A stretch of 64,000 bases of DNA, taken from assembly GCA_016748015.1 (NCBI GenBank), contig JAAOMT010000648.1, positions 172,659-236,658 of the forward strand, read 5' to 3'. The stretch's first letter is position 1. The number at the start of each line of letters is the position of its first letter. Below are positions 61,968-64,000 of the stretch, in pieces. The position numbers and the translations under genes were made by a program. The notes under the pieces are model-generated. The model saw only the letters and a program-made list of their open reading frames with translations, ran no database searches and had not been told where the DNA came from. The DNA comes from Geosiphon pyriformis (Eukaryota; Glomeromycota; Glomeromycetes; Archaeosporales; Geosiphonaceae).

Positions 61968-63267
61968 AATAAGACTTATGTTTTAAATTTTAATCATTAA
62001 AAACAATATAAAACTGGTTTTATAGAATTTGTTTTTATATGCTTAAATTATTAATTTCAAATTCAGTCTTTTTTTTGTTTTTGACATATTTTTTAACAAT
62101 AATAAAAATATTTTTAAAATGATTAATAAAATTGTTGCTATTAAATTAAAACCAACTAGTTTGTAATAATATGTAATTATTTACATTAAAAATTTAAATT
62201 TAACTAATTTGGCTTTAATCTATTTGATTAATTTAAAAAAAAAGCAATATTAAAATATATATTTTAAATCTGAAAGAGATTATTATCTTAAAAAACACTT
62301 TTAAAGACCAAATTGGTTAATTTTTTTTGGCTGTACAGTTCTTAAAATTAGTAAAAATTTTTAATTGTTAATGCTATTATAAATGTTAAAATTCAAATTA
62401 TTTTTGAATTCAATAAAGTGGTTTCAAAAACACTGGTACCAAAATGTATAATTTCAAACTGAATAGTTGGTTCTGTATTATATTCTCAAGCCGTTAATCA
62501 ATTTGCCATGCCACCAATTGTTACTATTATATAAATTTGAAAAACACTTGTTTTTTAATAACCCAAGTGCAAATTGGTTCTAGTGATTCCAGAAACTCTT
62601 AATCATCTTGTAAAAAAAAGAGATTTTCTTTAATCTTATATGATTAAGAAAAATGAAATCTTATCGAATATGTATGCTAAATTGGTGCGTGAACCCGATC
62701 ATGTTACTCCCACGGTATTTACAAACAAAAATCTTCATGCATTATCTAAAAATAATTGATAAATCGTGAAAAATAGTATAATTCAGATCAGCCGATTTTT
62801 AACTGCGCTTACTCCTTCATTCATATTGATAATAAAGCGGTAATGATTTTAGTTCGTCACTTTTCAAGCTGAATTTGTACGTGAAATTTTAAGTTCTTTA
62901 TCAGTCCGGACAAACATGATTGATTAACAACTATAGAAATTTCGTGTTGTAGCTTTCAGAATTAGGTACACTCCTGTTTGCATAATTGTGCACGAGTCGA
63001 CAAATATCATGAGTAACAGAGGTAAAACCTCACATTTCCCTGAAAGTTCCCTAAACATGGCAAGTTCCGAAGACCAATGTAGAGGCCAGATTTGTTAGTT
63101 TCAGAGTGTAATTTATGACCAAGACTTTTATATTATCAGTATTTTAAAAACTATTCTACTAATGACCATATAGTTTATAGTGTTTCTCGTTTCGTATTTC
63201 ATTTGAAATTTTTGATGCTTTGATAATAACCATTTTCGAATTTATTAAGACCCAGGAGAACTTCTCA
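61968..63267. other. Transition to gene island; upstream region of P5B ATPase
   Basis: AT-rich DNA gives way to island composition at about 62400. 61990-62400 resembles decayed LINE ORF1 text again (SVFFNNIKNIF-like), but too weakly to call. 62400-63267 holds no gene I can support and should include the ATPase promoter. Confidence 0.45.
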
Positions 63268-64000
63268 ATGTCTGATCCAATTCCTTCACGTAATTCAACT
63301 ACTGCAATATCACGGCACAAAAAAATAGTTCAATTCGAAATTGATGATGATAATATTCAAAGAGACCATGAGTGTTTGTCTTCAAATTCCGAGCACGAAG
63401 ACGAACTAAGCGATAATGATTTGGCGCGACATAAGGAGCCTTTTTTAAAAAATCACAATAAAACGCGTATAAATGATACCGTGGGGTCACGTGTGATAAT
63501 TAATGTCTCTGGTAAGGATTTAAATAGGCTTTGTTTATTAAATGAAAAGTGTCAAAAAGCTTTTTTGTTCTGATTGTGTTTATTACCATCAGAAAATGAT
63601 AAAATGGCATCATCGCCTTCCACCCAAAAAGTTCATCTGGAGGAGGAAGATCTTAATGTATATTTTCAATGTATTGAGCTTTTATTGATATATCAATTAA
63701 ATTTATTCATGCGAATACTTTTACTATTCTCCTCTCAATATATTATCCCACTACAGCTTCTTTTAACGGGTTACCAATTTCATAGATTTCGGCTTTATAT
63801 TTATTATGCTTTGTGCTTTTTATCTTGTGGAATTTTTTACTTAATTGGCCGATGGATGCCAAAATTGTGGATCTGGTGGGTTGGCACTCCCTGTGAGATG
63901 AAAAAGGCTCAATGGGTAGTCGTAAAGGCAAGTGATAGATTTTGTCTCGTGACTTGCAACCTGTTGTTATTTTTGTTGATTGAGAATCAAAAATCTTGAC
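63268..64000 (+). CDS. YPK9: P5B-type ATPase (ATP13A2/Ypk9 family), 5' part
   Basis: The 5' exons are 63268-63511, 63593-63657 and 63757-63927; the gene continues beyond the window. The start MSDPIPSRNS opens a hydrophilic, acidic N-terminus (residues 1-100). LLLTGYQFHRFRLYIYYALC, SCGIFYLIGRWMPKLWIWWV and PCEMKKAQWVVVK follow. This matches the N-terminal P5-ATPase domain, in which L-T-G-Y is followed by a membrane-embedded pair and W-V-V-V. P5B pumps act in the vacuolar/lysosomal membrane and the human member exports polyamines. The catalytic DKTGT segment is not in view. The third exon appears to end at AAG followed by GCAAGT, a GC-type donor; reading on gives a stop soon after. Confidence 0.78.

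Overview
This window looks like nuclear DNA of an early-diverging fungus, most likely an arbuscular mycorrhizal fungus (Glomeromycotina) or a close relative. The evidence is short GT-AG introns, fungal-type mitochondrial proteins (Atp17, an Mgr3-like protein), a FANCL gene, and a very AT-rich genome full of APE-type LINEs, Ty3/Gypsy and pogo/Tigger elements. The lineage is an inference from content, because no rRNA or other marker gene is present.

The DNA alternates between two kinds of sequence. Gene islands of moderate GC lie at about 22.6-26.3 kb, 28.9-38.2 kb and 62.4-64.0 kb. The rest is extremely AT-rich DNA that looks empty, but in many places translates, stop by stop, into old transposable elements degraded by C-to-T and G-to-A changes on both strands.

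Region by region: 1-2.1 kb, decayed LINE (minus). 6.5-17.1 kb, decayed Ty3/Gypsy element (plus) with dUTPase-like, RT, RNase H and integrase segments, split by a nearly full-length, much younger LINE at 8851-15742 (minus). 17.1-22.6 kb, AT-rich DNA with no gene. 22.8-26.1 kb, a Myb-domain gene and FANCL, divergent. 27.2-27.8 kb, a young 5'-truncated LINE. 29.7-38.2 kb, an acidic hypothetical protein, ATP17, an MGR3-like TPR gene, SEC62, the exosome subunit MTR3 and HMG-CoA lyase. About 40.2-52.9 kb, a decayed full-length LINE (plus) interrupted by a pogo/Tigger DNA transposon (44485-48752) and by an ORF1-only LINE (49805-52107, minus). 53.4-58.0 kb, another decayed LINE (minus). 58.1-62.0 kb, two more ORF1-only LINE derivatives (plus). 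From 63268, the 5' exons of a P5B-type ATPase, cut by the window end.

The most interesting content is in the repeats. There is a recurrent family of half-LINEs that keep ORF1 and the LINE 3' tail but have no ORF2. There are nested insertions whose target-site duplications can be proved by rejoining the interrupted reading frame, and an ORF1/ORF2 ATGA stop-start overlap visible in two copies. A mutational process has converted most C:G pairs of the older elements to T:A and disabled the younger LINE's catalytic residues in the same way. No CRISPR array, rRNA or tRNA was recognised.
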